Source: DATFIX01 sp047617305 (GTDB taxonomy: Archaea; Halobacteriota; Halobacteria; Halobacteriales; Natrialbaceae). Taken from it: a stretch of 64,000 nucleotides of DNA. Location: positions 1 to 64,000 of the forward strand of contig JBLGCL010000001.1 of NCBI GenBank assembly GCA_047617305.1. The letters run 5' to 3'. The notes under the pieces are model-generated. The model was not told the origin of the DNA and did not search any database. It saw only the letters and a list, made by a program, of their open reading frames with translations. Below are positions 50,792 to 61,365 of the stretch, in pieces; positions within the stretch are counted from its first letter, which is position 1, and each line of letters begins with the position of its first letter. The translations under genes were made by a program, and so were the position numbers.

Positions 50792-51805
50792 TCACCGTTC
50801 GATCGACTTCGCCGTCTCGACGAACGCTTCGACGCCCTCGACCGGCGTGTCCTTGTTCACGCCGTGGCCGAGGTTCAGGACGTGCCCCTCGGGCCCGGCC
50901 TTCTCGATCACCTCGCGAGTCCGCTCCCGGACGTGCTCCGGCCCGCCGAAGAGGTGGGCGGGATCGAGGTTGCCCTGCACCGGCGTGTCGCTCAGTTCCT
51001 CGCGGGCGGTCGCCATGTCGACGGTCCAGTCGAGCCCGACGACGTCGGCGCCGGCGTCGGCGAGCAGGTCGAGGTTGCCGCTGACGTTGCGGACAAAGGC
51101 GATGGTCGGCACGTCCATGGCGTCGAAAATCTCGCGGTGGAGCGGAAGCAGCAACTCGCGGTACTCCCCGGGCGGGAGGACGCCGGCGTAGGTGTCGAAC
51201 AGTTGCACCACGTCGGCGCCGGCCCGCTCCTGGTAGGCGAGGTAATCGGCGACGACGTCGGCGAACGCACGGAGCAGTCGGTCGAACGCGTCGGGATGCT
51301 CGACGCGGAAGCGACGGGTCGTCACGTAATTGCGGGACGATCCGCCCTCGAGGACGTACGAGGCGAGCGTGAACGGCCCGCCGGCGAAGCCGATGACTGC
51401 AGCGTCCCCGCCCAGGTGGCCGGTCAGCCGATCCAGCAGGGCCCCCACGTAGTCGATGGCCTCGTCCACGGGCTCGTGCGACCCCGGCTCCGGGACGGCC
51501 TCAGGACCCTCGATCGGGTTCTCGATCACCGGCCCCACGCCGGACTCGATGTGGTACTGGAACCCCAGCGGTTCGAGCACCGTGAGGATGTCCGAGTACA
51601 TCACGACGCCGTCGACGCCGAAACGCTCGTAGGGCTGGAGGGAGATCTCCTCGGCGACGGCGGGCGTCTTGATCGCCTCGAGGAAGCTGTACTCCTCGCG
51701 AACGTCGTGATACTCGGGGAGGTAGCGCCCGGCCTGCCGCATCAGCCACACCGGCGGCCGGTCGGTGCGTTCGCCGCGGGCGGCCCGGAGGAAGCGGTCT
51801 CGCAT
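50792..51805 (-). CDS. hemE: Uroporphyrinogen decarboxylase
   Basis: A 337-residue HemE that decarboxylates uroporphyrinogen III to coproporphyrinogen III. Signatures: PPVWLMRQAGRYLPEY (residues 17-32), GFAGGPFTLASYVLEGG, VQLFDTYAGVL, and LGHGVNKDTPVEGVEAFV. ATG at 51805 gives the normal start; the frame is open upstream without homology. It is divergent from the membrane protein at 51970. hemA is 16 kb away. Confidence 0.95.
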   Translation of the reverse strand: MRDRFLRAARGERTDRPPVWLMRQAGRYLPEYHDVREEYSFLEAIKTPAVAEEISLQPYERFGVDGVVMYSDILTVLEPLGFQYHIESGVGPVIENPIEGPEAVPEPGSHEPVDEAIDYVGALLDRLTGHLGGDAAVIGFAGGPFTLASYVLEGGSSRNYVTTRRFRVEHPDAFDRLLRAFADVVADYLAYQERAGADVVQLFDTYAGVLPPGEYRELLLPLHREIFDAMDVPTIAFVRNVSGNLDLLADAGADVVGLDWTVDMATAREELSDTPVQGNLDPAHLFGGPEHVRERTREVIEKAGPEGHVLNLGHGVNKDTPVEGVEAFVETAKSIER

Positions 51806-51939
51806 CGCCGCGACGGTACGGCGAGGGAATAAAAAGACGTTCGGTCCCGGCGGCGATCCCGTCAACGGCCCCTTCGGTCGGCGGAAGCGTGCGACCGGGA
51901 GCCGTGACGCCCCTTCGCTCACCTATCAACGACCTATTA

Positions 51940-51946
51940 TTTTATA
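51940..51946 (+). promoter_or_regulatory. TATA box for the polymer-forming membrane protein gene
   Basis: TTTTATA centred 27 bp before the ATG at 51970, within an A/T-rich island. Confidence 0.55.
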
Positions 51947-51969
51947 GCATCACAAGTCGTATTGGCCGT

Positions 51970-53031
51970 ATGAACAGTCGGATTTCGACACGGAAAGGTG
52001 TAATATTCCTGATCACACTCCTCGTCGTCCTGGGGAGCGTTCCGGGCCTGGCGGCGGCCGACAGGACGCAGGCCGGCGGAACCATCGTCGTCGAGGCCGG
52101 CGAAACGGTTCGGGGCGACCTGACCGCCATGGGCGGGAGCGTCGTCATACGCGGGACCGTCACCGGGGACGTACGGGCGTTCGCCGGGTCGGTCGACATC
52201 GAAGGGACCGTCCGCGGGAACGTCGAGGGCGCCGCCGGCAGCGTGACCGTCGGCCAGTCCGGCGTCGTCGGGGGCGACCTCAACGCCGGCGCCGGCAGCA
52301 TCACGATCGACGGGACCGTTCGGGGCGACCTGAAAGCCGGTGCCGAGACGATCACGCTCGGCCCCAACGCCGTCGTCGAGGGCGACGTCCGGTACGACGG
52401 GAAGCTCAACCGGGCGAACGGCGCGACCGTCGGCGGGACCGTCACCCGCGACAGCTCGATCGGGGGCGTCAGCTTCGTGCCGTCGGTCCCGAGCTGGACC
52501 CTGGACGTTTACGGCCTCCTGGTGAACCTGGCCTTCGCGGCCGCCCTGCTGCTCGTCTTCCCGCGGTTCACCGACGGAATGGGCGAGCGAACCGTCGGTT
52601 CGCCCGGCCGCACCGCCGGTGCGGGCCTGATCGCGCTGATCGGGATCCCGGTCCTCCTGATCGCGTTCGCGATCACGATCATCGGCATCCCGATTACGAT
52701 CATGGGCATCTTCGTGTTCGCGCTGCTGCTGTGGATCGGGTTCGTCATGGGTCGGTACGTCGTCGGCACCTGGATCCTGTCGTACACCGACTTCGAGGGA
52801 CGCTGGGCCGCGCTTTTGGTGGGGTTCCTCGTGGTCGGCGTGCTCGCCCTCGTGCCGTTCGTCGGGTGGGTGTTCGATCTCGCAGCGCTCCTGCTCGGCC
52901 TGGGAGCCCTCGTGCTCGGCTTCCGGGCGTTGTATCGGGCGCGGGGCGAACCGAAAGAGCCGGTCGAAGCCGAGGGTGAAGCCGGAGACGAAGGCGTCTC
53001 CGACGACACAGAACCGCAACCCGGGACCTGA
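51970..53031 (+). CDS. Bactofilin-like (polymer-forming) membrane protein
   Basis: A 353-residue protein. A signal peptide (FLITLLVVLGSVPGLAAA) precedes a beta-solenoid region, residues 40-155, made of repeated strands such as GSVVIRGTVTGDVRAFAGSV and GTVRGDLKAGAETITLG, like bactofilins. Four helices follow (VNLAFAAALLLVFP, GAGLIALIGIPVLLIAFAIT, IMGIFVFALLLWIGFVM, then LVGFLVVGVLALVPFVG), and an acidic tail. Unlike cytoplasmic bactofilins it is exported, so the solenoid faces outward. Function unknown. Its TATA box is 27 bp upstream. Confidence 0.8.
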   Translation: MNSRISTRKGVIFLITLLVVLGSVPGLAAADRTQAGGTIVVEAGETVRGDLTAMGGSVVIRGTVTGDVRAFAGSVDIEGTVRGNVEGAAGSVTVGQSGVVGGDLNAGAGSITIDGTVRGDLKAGAETITLGPNAVVEGDVRYDGKLNRANGATVGGTVTRDSSIGGVSFVPSVPSWTLDVYGLLVNLAFAAALLLVFPRFTDGMGERTVGSPGRTAGAGLIALIGIPVLLIAFAITIIGIPITIMGIFVFALLLWIGFVMGRYVVGTWILSYTDFEGRWAALLVGFLVVGVLALVPFVGWVFDLAALLLGLGALVLGFRALYRARGEPKEPVEAEGEAGDEGVSDDTEPQPGT

Positions 53032-53109
53032 ACCGACGTTGCGACCCTGGAGTTCGACGGAGAGTTCTCGAACGACAGCCTGAAATCGTCGTCTCCCCCA
53101 CCACCGCTC

Positions 53110-53307
53110 ATGCACGTGACCGTCGAGGTCGCCGGCGGGGAGACCCACGAAGTCGACCTCGAGGAGCCGACGTACGCCGACTGTGCGAAGGCCGTGGGCT
53201 ACAGTCCACACGAGGTCTCGGTGCTGGTTGACGGTCGCCCGGTCCCGGAGGACCAGCCCGTCGAGACCGATCGCGTGACCGTGTTGCGCATGGTGAGGGG
53301 TGGATAA
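53110..53307 (+). CDS. samp2: Small archaeal modifier protein (SAMP2-like)
   Basis: A 65-residue ubiquitin-fold protein ending in Gly-Gly. HVTVEVAGGETHEVDLEEPT, YSPHEVSVLVDGRPVPEDQP and VLRMVRGG match Haloferax SAMP2, which both tags proteins and supplies sulfur for tRNA thiolation through an E1-like UbaA. The GG end is free (stop follows directly). E1 is not in the window. It is 104 bp upstream of the redoxin gene. Confidence 0.9.
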   Translation: MHVTVEVAGGETHEVDLEEPTYADCAKAVGYSPHEVSVLVDGRPVPEDQPVETDRVTVLRMVRGG

Positions 53308-53410
53308 GTGGCGTCCTCCCGTCGGTCGTGGCGGGTGGCCGACGGTAGCCACTGAAATCCCCCCGAACGCCCGGGACATCCTTTTGTCCGGCCAGCCGGT
53401 ACCGTACGGC

Positions 53411-53920
53411 GTGACCGTCGACCTCCAGTTCACGCTCCCGAACGTCGGCGCGGGGGCGGACCCGTGCTCGTTCGACGATCTGGCGAACGAGCACGACGCC
53501 CTCTGTCTCCTCCTCCAGCGTGACTACTACTGTACGAACTGTCGAAAGCAGGTGCAGGCCGTTGCCGACCGGTACGACGAGTTCCAGGACCGCCGCTCGG
53601 AAGTGGTCTCGGTCGTTCCGGAAGCGCCCGAAACGCTCCAGGGATGGCAGGACGCCTACGACCTGCCCTATCCCCTGCTCGCGGACCCCGAGGTCGCGAT
53701 CGGGGGCGCGACCGACCAGCCGGTCCGGTTCGGCCTGCTCGGCCGGTTGAGCGACTTCTTCGGACGGATGCCCCAGGCGCTCGTGATCGACGTCCGCGAG
53801 GAGCCCGAAATCGCGTGGAGTTACAGCGGGCGATCGACGTTTGACCGCCCATCGATCGACGAGATCCTGGCCGAGATCGACCGGCTTCGCGACGGCTCCG
53901 CCGACGATGCACGTGCGTGA
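53411..53920 (+). CDS. Redoxin (AhpC/TSA-like) protein
   Basis: A 169-residue thioredoxin-fold redoxin. LCLLLQRDYYCTNCRKQVQA has a CxxC pair like a thioredoxin or BCP, and the later FGLLGRLSDFFGRMPQALVID matches a haloarchaeal redoxin group. Likely a thiol-dependent peroxidase or reductase. The GTG at 53411 is supported by CTTTTGTC (53381-53388) 27 bp before it; a longer frame from 53300 is Pro/Arg-rich. It overlaps the GNAT gene by 14 bp. Confidence 0.8.
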   Translation: MTVDLQFTLPNVGAGADPCSFDDLANEHDALCLLLQRDYYCTNCRKQVQAVADRYDEFQDRRSEVVSVVPEAPETLQGWQDAYDLPYPLLADPEVAIGGATDQPVRFGLLGRLSDFFGRMPQALVIDVREEPEIAWSYSGRSTFDRPSIDEILAEIDRLRDGSADDARA

Positions 53921-54344
53921 GGCGCGACCGGCCGACCGGGTCGACGTCAGGCGGGTGCTGGACGCGGCGATGCTCGACGCCGAGGGTCTGCCTGCCCGGA
54001 TCGAGGCGGGGGACGTCCTCGTCGCCGTCGCGGACGATCGGGTGCTCGGCGCGTGCGTCCTCGTCCCGCCCGACGACGCGCCGGACTGGGTTGCCCGGGT
54101 TGGCGTCGAGGGTGGTCTCGAGCGGGGGATCGACGCCCACGTCGAGGCGATCGCAGTCCGGCGACGCCGACGTGGCGAGGGGATCGGCGGGGCGCTGATC
54201 GATCGCGCCGGGGGGCGCGGCGCGCTTTCGGCCGCGTTCGAGGCAGACGTTCGCCCGTTCTACGAGAACCTGGGGTTCGACGTCCTGGACGGGAAAACGC
54301 CGGACGGTCGGTTGCGCGCCGTGTGGACGGCGGGGCGGACCTGA
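53907..54344 (+). CDS. GNAT family N-acetyltransferase
   Basis: A 145-residue acetyltransferase fold. The acetyl-CoA loop is VRRRRRGEGIGGALIDRA (about residues 82-99), and the C-terminal strand is RPFYENLGFDVLDGK. Substrate unknown. ATG at 53907 overlaps the redoxin end by 14 bp, so translation is coupled. It converges on the phosphohexomutase gene with 28 bp between the stops. Confidence 0.83.
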   Translation: MHVREARPADRVDVRRVLDAAMLDAEGLPARIEAGDVLVAVADDRVLGACVLVPPDDAPDWVARVGVEGGLERGIDAHVEAIAVRRRRRGEGIGGALIDRAGGRGALSAAFEADVRPFYENLGFDVLDGKTPDGRLRAVWTAGRT

Positions 54345-54372
54345 AGGAGTCGGACGGGGTTACTCCCGCCGC

Positions 54373-55761
54373 TTACAGGGCTACCTCGACCAGTGCTCGG
54401 CCCTCGGACAGCAACTCGTCCACCCGCCGTTCGCTCTCGGCCTCGGCGTAGACCCGCAGTTTCGGCTCGGTCCCGCTCGGGCGAACCAGCAGCCACGACC
54501 CGTCGGCGAGCAGGAGTTTGAACCCGTCGACGGTCACCACGTCCTCGACGTCGACGCCCGCCACGGCGTCCGGGATCTCGCCCTCGAGGTCGTCCAGAAC
54601 CCGGGCTTTCTCCGCGTCGGGGCAGTCGACGGAAACCTTGTCCTGGTGGATCTCGCCGTGTTCGTCGAGCAGACGGTCGACGCGGTCGTCGAGCGACTCT
54701 TCGGCGTCGGCGACCCCGGCCAGCAGGGCGATCAGGACGCCGTCCTTCTCGGGGACGTGCCCCCGGATCGAGAACCCGCCGGACTCCTCGCCGCCGATCA
54801 GGGCGTCGTGCTCTCCCATGGCGTCGGCGACCCACTTGAACCCGACCGCCGTCTCGACGACGGACTCGCCGTGAGCCTCGGCCACCCGGTCGATCAGGAA
54901 CGTCGTCGAGACGGTGCGGACGGCGGGGCCGACGTCGTCCTCCAGGAGGTAGTCGTAGATCGCGGCGAAGAAGCGGTTCTCGTCCAGGAACCCGCGGTCC
55001 GGCGTGACCACGGCGATCCGGTCGGCGTCGCCGTCGTTGGCGATCCCGAGGTCGGCGTCGCCGTCGCGAACGGTGTCCACGAGGGCCTCGAGGTTTTCCT
55101 CGCTCGGTTCGGGCGGGGTCCCGCCGAAGGCGTCGTCCTGCGAGCAGCGTCGGCGTTGGACGGTCGCGCCCGCCCGTTCGAGGAGCGCGTCGGTCGTGTC
55201 GCGGCCGCTGCCGTGCATCGCGTCGTAGACGATCGTCCGCCCGCTGAGGGGTTCCTCGACGCCGTTCCCCACCAAGTCCAGGGCGTGCTCGGCGTGGGGG
55301 TCCACGAGATCCACCTCGCGAACCTCGCCCCACTCGGATTCGGGCAGGGACTCCGGTTCGCGGAGGTTTGCCTCGATGGCGTCGGTTACCTCCGGGAGCG
55401 CCGGCGCGCCGTCGTCGGGGATGAACTTCACGCCGTTGTACTCCGGCGGGTTGTGCGAGGCGGTGATCATCAGGCCGCCCGCGAGGCCCCGGTCCACGAT
55501 TGCGTAGGCGACCAGCGGCGTCGGCCGGTCGCGTTCGGGCACGAGGACGTCGTGGCCGTTGGCACAGAGCACCCGGGCGAGTTCCTCGGCGAACCCCCGC
55601 GAGGTCGGTCGGGCGTCGTAGCCGACGACGACCGTCTCGCCCGCCCGGCCCTCGTCGGCGAGGTAGTCGGCGACCGCCTGTCCGACAGTCCGCACCCGCG
55701 GTGCCGTGAACGTATCGAGCGTCGCCCGCCAGCCGTCGGTCCCGAACGAGATCGCGTCCAT
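54373..55761 (-). CDS. Phosphoglucomutase/phosphomannomutase family protein
   Basis: A 462-residue alpha-D-phosphohexomutase. Motifs: FGTDGWRA, the phosphoserine loop GLMITASHNPPEYNG, metal loop IANDGDADRIAVV, sugar loop GGEESGGF, and the C-terminal phosphate-binding VRPSGTEPKLRVY. It interconverts hexose-1- and -6-phosphates for glycan or sugar-nucleotide synthesis; which sugar cannot be said (could be GlmM-like). ATG at 55761 starts the family sequence. Divergent from the FMN reductase gene, 121 bp apart. Confidence 0.92.
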   Translation of the reverse strand: MDAISFGTDGWRATLDTFTAPRVRTVGQAVADYLADEGRAGETVVVGYDARPTSRGFAEELARVLCANGHDVLVPERDRPTPLVAYAIVDRGLAGGLMITASHNPPEYNGVKFIPDDGAPALPEVTDAIEANLREPESLPESEWGEVREVDLVDPHAEHALDLVGNGVEEPLSGRTIVYDAMHGSGRDTTDALLERAGATVQRRRCSQDDAFGGTPPEPSEENLEALVDTVRDGDADLGIANDGDADRIAVVTPDRGFLDENRFFAAIYDYLLEDDVGPAVRTVSTTFLIDRVAEAHGESVVETAVGFKWVADAMGEHDALIGGEESGGFSIRGHVPEKDGVLIALLAGVADAEESLDDRVDRLLDEHGEIHQDKVSVDCPDAEKARVLDDLEGEIPDAVAGVDVEDVVTVDGFKLLLADGSWLLVRPSGTEPKLRVYAEAESERRVDELLSEGRALVEVAL

Positions 55762-55882
55762 ATCGGCGCATGCGCGGGGTGGCCGAAAAAACCCGCGGAG
55801 GGCGGTCATCGTCGATGTCCCCGCAGCGGTCGATTTTCCCGCGGGCGACGCCCCTTTACCCGTCAGGACCCCATCGCCGACA

Positions 55883-56482
55883 ATGAGTCCCCCCACCATC
55901 GTCGCCGTCGCCGGGAGTTTGCGCGACGGAAGCTACACTCGCACCGCACTGAAGTACGCCCTCGACGCCGCCGAGCGGAGCGGCGCGGAGACCGACCTGA
56001 TCGACCTCCGGAAGTACGACCTCCCGGTGTTCGATCCCGACCTGGACGACGCCGAGCAGGGCGACGCGGAACGACTGACGGAACGCGTTCGGGGGGCCGA
56101 CGGCGTAATCCTCGGGTCCCCGGTCTATCACGGGTCGTACTCGGGGGCGGTCCGGAACTTCCACGACTACTGTTCGTTCGACGAGTACGAGGACACCGTC
56201 GTGGGGCTCCTGGCGACCGCCGGCGGCGGGTCGTACGCGAGCACGCTCGATCACCTCCGGATCACGGTTCGGGGGGTACACGGGCGGGTGATCCCTCACC
56301 AGGTCGGGATCCGCAACGCGTCGGACCGGTTCGAGGTCGACGAGACCGCGCCGGAGGGCCGGGCGTTCGTCGACGACGACCTCCGGGAGCGGGTCGAGCG
56401 ACTCGGGCGGGACCTCGTCGAGGAAGCGGGCCGTCTCGACCGGGAACGGACCGACTGGCGGGCGGCCAGCGCCGACGATTGA
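55883..56482 (+). CDS. NADPH-dependent FMN reductase family protein
   Basis: A 199-residue flavodoxin-fold protein: VAVAGSLRDGSYTRTAL (FMN phosphate loop), GVILGSPVYHGSYSGAVRNF (flavin loop) and the C-terminal helix. Such proteins reduce FMN or quinones with NAD(P)H. TATA-like CCTTTACC (55853-55860) is 27 bp before the ATG. It ends 1 bp before the stop of the convergent GIY-YIG gene. Confidence 0.88.
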   Translation: MSPPTIVAVAGSLRDGSYTRTALKYALDAAERSGAETDLIDLRKYDLPVFDPDLDDAEQGDAERLTERVRGADGVILGSPVYHGSYSGAVRNFHDYCSFDEYEDTVVGLLATAGGGSYASTLDHLRITVRGVHGRVIPHQVGIRNASDRFEVDETAPEGRAFVDDDLRERVERLGRDLVEEAGRLDRERTDWRAASADD

Positions 56483-56483
56483 C

Positions 56484-56747
56484 TCAGGACTCGTGCTCGG
56501 TCGACGACTCGACGAGCCGTTCCTTCGCCGCGCGCGCGAGCGACTTGATCTCGTGTTCGCGAGTCATCGCCGCGGATCGGGAGTCGAACCGCTCGACGTG
56601 CACGACAGACACCGGGGTCCGGCCCCGGGTGTACTTCGCACCTTCGCCGGCGTCGTGTTCGCGGACGCGGCGCTCGAGGTCGGTCGTATAGCCGGTGTAG
56701 AACGTCCCGTCGGCACACTCGAGGACGTACACGTAGTGGTCGGTCAC
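56484..56747 (-). CDS. GIY-YIG domain protein
   Basis: An 87-residue single GIY-YIG nuclease domain of the UPF0213 type: HYVYVLECADGTFYTGYTTD (GIY and YIG equivalents are VYV and YTG), the Arg in LERRVREHD, KYTRGRTPVSVVHV and a Glu in HEIKSLARAAKERLV. It may cut DNA or RNA; cellular role unknown. The length fits the small bacterial/archaeal type. It is the only nuclease-like gene in this part. Confidence 0.88.
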   Translation of the reverse strand: MTDHYVYVLECADGTFYTGYTTDLERRVREHDAGEGAKYTRGRTPVSVVHVERFDSRSAAMTREHEIKSLARAAKERLVESSTEHES

Positions 56748-56921
56748 GGGAGTGACCTTGGGAGCGGGAACTAAGGGGCTCCCGGTCGACGGTCCCGGCG
56801 CGACGGCAGGTGGGCCCGGACTCGACGCGCAGTCAGGGCGAGGCGGAGTCCCGGGGCCGGGTCGTCTCGAAGCGACGAGAAAGGTCGGGAGAGACGGTCG
56901 TTCGGGCTGGACGTCTGGCGG

Positions 56922-57071
56922 TCAGGTGCTACGGGCACGTTCCAGCGCGACTTCGGCGATGCCGGCGTTGGCCGAGCAACTCGGGCACGCGAGTACGCGC
57001 CCCCCGTCGTCCTCGAAGACGCGGGCAAACTGGTCGGAAACGTGCGCGCCGCAGTGGTCACATTGTGGCAT
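56922..57071 (-). CDS. Small zinc-ribbon protein
   Basis: A 49-residue protein with two CxxC pairs, MPQCDHCGAHVSDQFARVF and ACPSCSAN, forming a zinc ribbon, then a helix AGIAEVALERARST. It resembles haloarchaeal DUF7563-type proteins; function unknown. The ATG at 57071 lies about 55 bp downstream of a strong TATA box (TTATATAAG on the minus strand, near 57122-57131), giving a leader of about 28 nt. The upstream open frame is not coding-like. Confidence 0.7.
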   Translation of the reverse strand: MPQCDHCGAHVSDQFARVFEDDGGRVLACPSCSANAGIAEVALERARST

Positions 57072-57553
57072 GGTGCGTTCCTGGACGGGGTCCGTCCTAC
57101 ATGCAACCCTTCGTACTGAGGGCTTATATAACCTGTCCAAAATCACTTGTGAGTTTGCGATCGTGCAATGTCCGAGGGTTATTCTATCATTATTGATTGT
57201 GTTTAGTTCACTCTGGTTGGTCATTCACGAACTATCTTTCCCGATTGGTTATCCCCTCGTAATCCGCCGCGTTGGAATCGAGGCGGAGACCGACGGACGG
57301 GCGGCCGATCAGGTCGATCATCCGCACAAATCGACCGTGTCCCCCGTGACGACGGTGGCTCGGCAGGGGCTCCCCGTCGAAATCCGACGTTCGGGTCCAC
57401 GGCGCGACTGGTTTCCCGGAACGGTCGCCTGTTAGTAACCCCCAATACAATTGTTATCAAATACGATACGGGGACCCACTAACGGGAGTTTCAGCCCCTG
57501 TACCACGACGATACAGGAACTCTTATAAGGCATCTGGATCAACTTCGCCGCGT
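57072..57553. other. A/T-rich intergenic region with divergent promoters
   Basis: 482 bp with no gene I can support. The left end holds the zinc-ribbon gene TATA box; about 57130-57250 is notably A/T-rich for this chromosome. The right end holds an ACAATTGT palindrome (57447-57454) and an inverted repeat next to the DUF1931 TATA box. Open frames on the minus strand here look random. Confidence 0.5.
57497..57529 (+). promoter_or_regulatory. TATA box and operator-like inverted repeat before the DUF1931 gene
   Basis: CTTATAAG (57522-57529) is centred 28 bp before the ATG at 57554. Directly upstream CCTGTA (57497-57502) and TACAGG (57512-57517) form an inverted repeat with a 9-bp spacer, a likely site for a dimeric regulator overlapping the BRE position. 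Confidence 0.55.
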
Positions 57554-57721
57554 ATGGCAGACCTCATCGTCAAAGCCGCGGTCAAGGAAGCGCTGGATGA
57601 CAAGAACGTCGCGTCGGACTTCTACGACGCACTGGACGAGGAAGTCGCCGAACTCCTCGAGGACGCGGCCCGCCGCGCGGAAGCGAACGACCGGAAGACG
57701 GTCCAGCCCCGCGACCTGTAA
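57554..57721 (+). CDS. DUF1931 histone-fold protein
   Basis: A 55-residue protein: MADLIVKAAVKEALDDKNVA, then DFYDALDEEVAELLEDAARRAEAN and DRKTVQPRDL. The pattern of a short helix, long helix and TVQPRDL tail is that of archaeal histones and the DUF1931 group. It may bind DNA or act as a small histone-like regulator; haloarchaeal members are poorly studied. It is convergent with rpiA, 90 bp apart. Confidence 0.85.
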   Translation: MADLIVKAAVKEALDDKNVASDFYDALDEEVAELLEDAARRAEANDRKTVQPRDL

Positions 57722-57811
57722 GGCCTTACAGCGCGGCCTCCATTTCTTCGCCCGTCGACCGAGGAGCGGCGGGACCGGATCGATCCGGGCGACGCCCGGC
57801 GCGTCGTCCGT

Positions 57812-58501
57812 TCAGTCGTACGTCTCCACCTCGACGCCGTCCTCGGTACCGGCGTAGACGGCGTCGGCGAGATCGACGAACAGCCCGTGGGCGACCACGC
57901 CCGGCATCGAGGCGAGCGTCCGCGAGAGGGACCCGGCATCCTCGATCCGACCGAAATCACAGTCCAGGACGAGGTTGCCGTTGTCGGTGACGACGGGGCC
58001 GTCCTTGCGCTCGGCGGCGCGGAGCGCGGGCTCGCCGCCGACCGCCGAGACGCGTCGTTCGACGAGGGAACGGGCGTCCGGCAACGCCTCGACCGGTACG
58101 GGGAGTGACAGCGTCTCGGCTCGCTTCGAAGGATCCACGACGATCAGCAACCGGTCGGCGCTCGCGTCGACGACCTTCTCGCGGGCGTGGGCCGCGCCGC
58201 CGCCCTTGATCAGTTGTCTCCCGGCGACCTGGTCCGCGCCGTCGATGGCCAGGTCGACGCCGTCCGCCTCGTCGAGCGACGTCAGCGGGACGCCGGACTC
58301 GATCGCCAGTCGCCGCGACTGGTAGGAGGTCGGAATCCCGCGCACGTCGACCCCCGCGTCCACCTGGCGGCCGATCGCCCGGATCGCGTGGGCCGCGGTG
58401 CTGCCGGTGCCGAGTCCCACGACCATGCCGTCCCCGATCGCCTCGGCCGCCGCTTCCCCAGCCCGCCGCTTCCCTTCGTCGGTGCCTTCGGACGATTTCA
58501 T
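57812..58501 (-). CDS. rpiA: Ribose-5-phosphate isomerase A
   Basis: A 229-residue RpiA. Motifs: VVGLGTGSTAAHAIRAIG, GIPTSYQSRRLA, LAIDGADQV, IKGGGAAHAREKVVDASAD and DNGNLVLDCDFG. It interconverts ribose-5-phosphate and ribulose-5-phosphate for nucleotide synthesis. ATG at 58501 is the family start. It is divergent from the first ABC cassette, 98 bp apart. Confidence 0.94.
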   Translation of the reverse strand: MKSSEGTDEGKRRAGEAAAEAIGDGMVVGLGTGSTAAHAIRAIGRQVDAGVDVRGIPTSYQSRRLAIESGVPLTSLDEADGVDLAIDGADQVAGRQLIKGGGAAHAREKVVDASADRLLIVVDPSKRAETLSLPVPVEALPDARSLVERRVSAVGGEPALRAAERKDGPVVTDNGNLVLDCDFGRIEDAGSLSRTLASMPGVVAHGLFVDLADAVYAGTEDGVEVETYD

Positions 58502-58599
58502 GGAGGGGTATCCGTGCGGCGAGGGTTTGAATGTCCGGGTCGCCGATGCCGAACCGGTTGCGCGGAACATATTTGTCTGCCCAAACTGTAAATCCATCA

Positions 58600-59330
<731 letters not shown>

Positions 59331-59334
<4 letters not shown>

Positions 59335-60542
59335 AACCGCTCCAGAGCCTCCGGATGAGTTGGCGGGCGATCCGCGGACATCCGCTGCGCTCGATCCTGA
59401 CCGTCCTCGGCGTCGTCATCGGCGTCGCTGCCGTCATCACCTTCGTTACCCTCGGCGCCAGCCTCCAGGAGGACATCCTCGTGGAGGTGGGTAGCGATGA
59501 GACAAGCAACATCTACGTCAACGCCGGCCCCGAGGGGACCGACCAGGGCGGCCCGGGCTTCGGTGCTCAACCCGTGTTCACGAGCCGAGACGTCGACGCA
59601 GTCGGCGACCTCGAAGGCGTCGAGAGCGTGACACCCTACACCATCTGGCTCACGGAAGCCATACAGTACCGTGGACAGACCGTGACCCGGCAAGACGCGC
59701 TCCGGGTGACCGCACCGACGTACCTCGCCAACGAGGAGTTCGCCGCGGGCCGCGCCTTCGAGGCCGGCACCGACGAGGCCGTTCTGACGCCGGGCGCCGC
59801 CGCGATGTTCGAGACGAACGTCACCGTCGGCGACACGATCACCGTCGACGCCGCCGGCGAATCGAGTAACCTGACGGTCGTGGGGGTCCTGGCGTCCGAC
59901 GAGAGCCTGAGTCCGGCCGAGGGTTTCTCGACGTCGCCGCGGATCTACGCCTCGCCGGGTGTCGTCGGCGCGTCGAGGTTCCTGTTCCTGATCGTCGACG
60001 CCGGCGATCCAACCAACGTGGACACCGCCAAAGAGAACACCCTCGCGTATCTGAACAACGAGTCGGACGCCAGGAACTCGCTCCCCGCGGACTACGGCTT
60101 CCAGCTCCAGACCGCCGAGGACCTCCTCGGCCAGATCCGGGAGATCCTCGACCTCCTCACCGGGTTCGTCACGGGGATCGCGCTCATCTCGCTGGTCGTG
60201 GGCGCGATCGGCATCGCGAACATCATGCTGGTGTCGGTCACCGAGCGCACCCGCGAAATCGGCATCATGAAGGCCGTCGGCGCCCAGAACCGCGACGTCC
60301 TCCAGTTGTTCCTCACCGAGGCCGTGATCCTCGGCGTCGTCGGAGCGATCCTCGGGACCGTCCTCGGTGCCGGCGTGGGCTACGCCGCGACGGAAGTGAT
60401 CGGCATCGAGACGTACGTCTTCCCGTCGTTCTGGGCGGGCGTGGCCGTGCTCGTCGGCGTCGTCGTCGGCGTCGTCGCCGGGCTGTACCCGGCGTGGAAC
60501 GCCGCGAAGACCGACCCGATCGACGCCCTCCGGTACGAGTAG
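59331..60542 (+). CDS. FtsX/MacB-like ABC permease, cassette 1
   Basis: A 403-residue permease with one N-terminal helix (about 18-40), a large extracytoplasmic MacB_PCD domain, and three C-terminal helices (LTGFVTGIALISLVVGAIGIAN, VILGVVGAILGTVLGAGVGY, AGVAVLVGVVVGVVAGLYPA). The motif MLVSVTERTREIGIMKAVGA precedes the second helix, and the C-terminal DPIDALRYE is typical. It starts by ATGA overlap with its ATPase. Compare the cassette 2 permease, 61362-62606. Confidence 0.9.
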
Positions 60543-60609
60543 CTCGTTCGGTATCGCGGGACGTCACGCTCTCGACACCCTTTTGGCGTCGGTCCCGCAG
60601 CCATCGAAC

Positions 60610-61361
<752 letters not shown>

Positions 61362-61365
<4 letters not shown>

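Noticed and set aside
57221..57460. Two minus-strand frames of 72-79 codons in the A/T-rich spacer
   Set aside because: No family features and no consistent promoter; overlapping frames of equal length suggest chance.
57071..57554. Possible insertion sequence remnant in the A/T-rich spacer
   Set aside because: No transposase sequence, no terminal inverted repeats and no target duplication seen.
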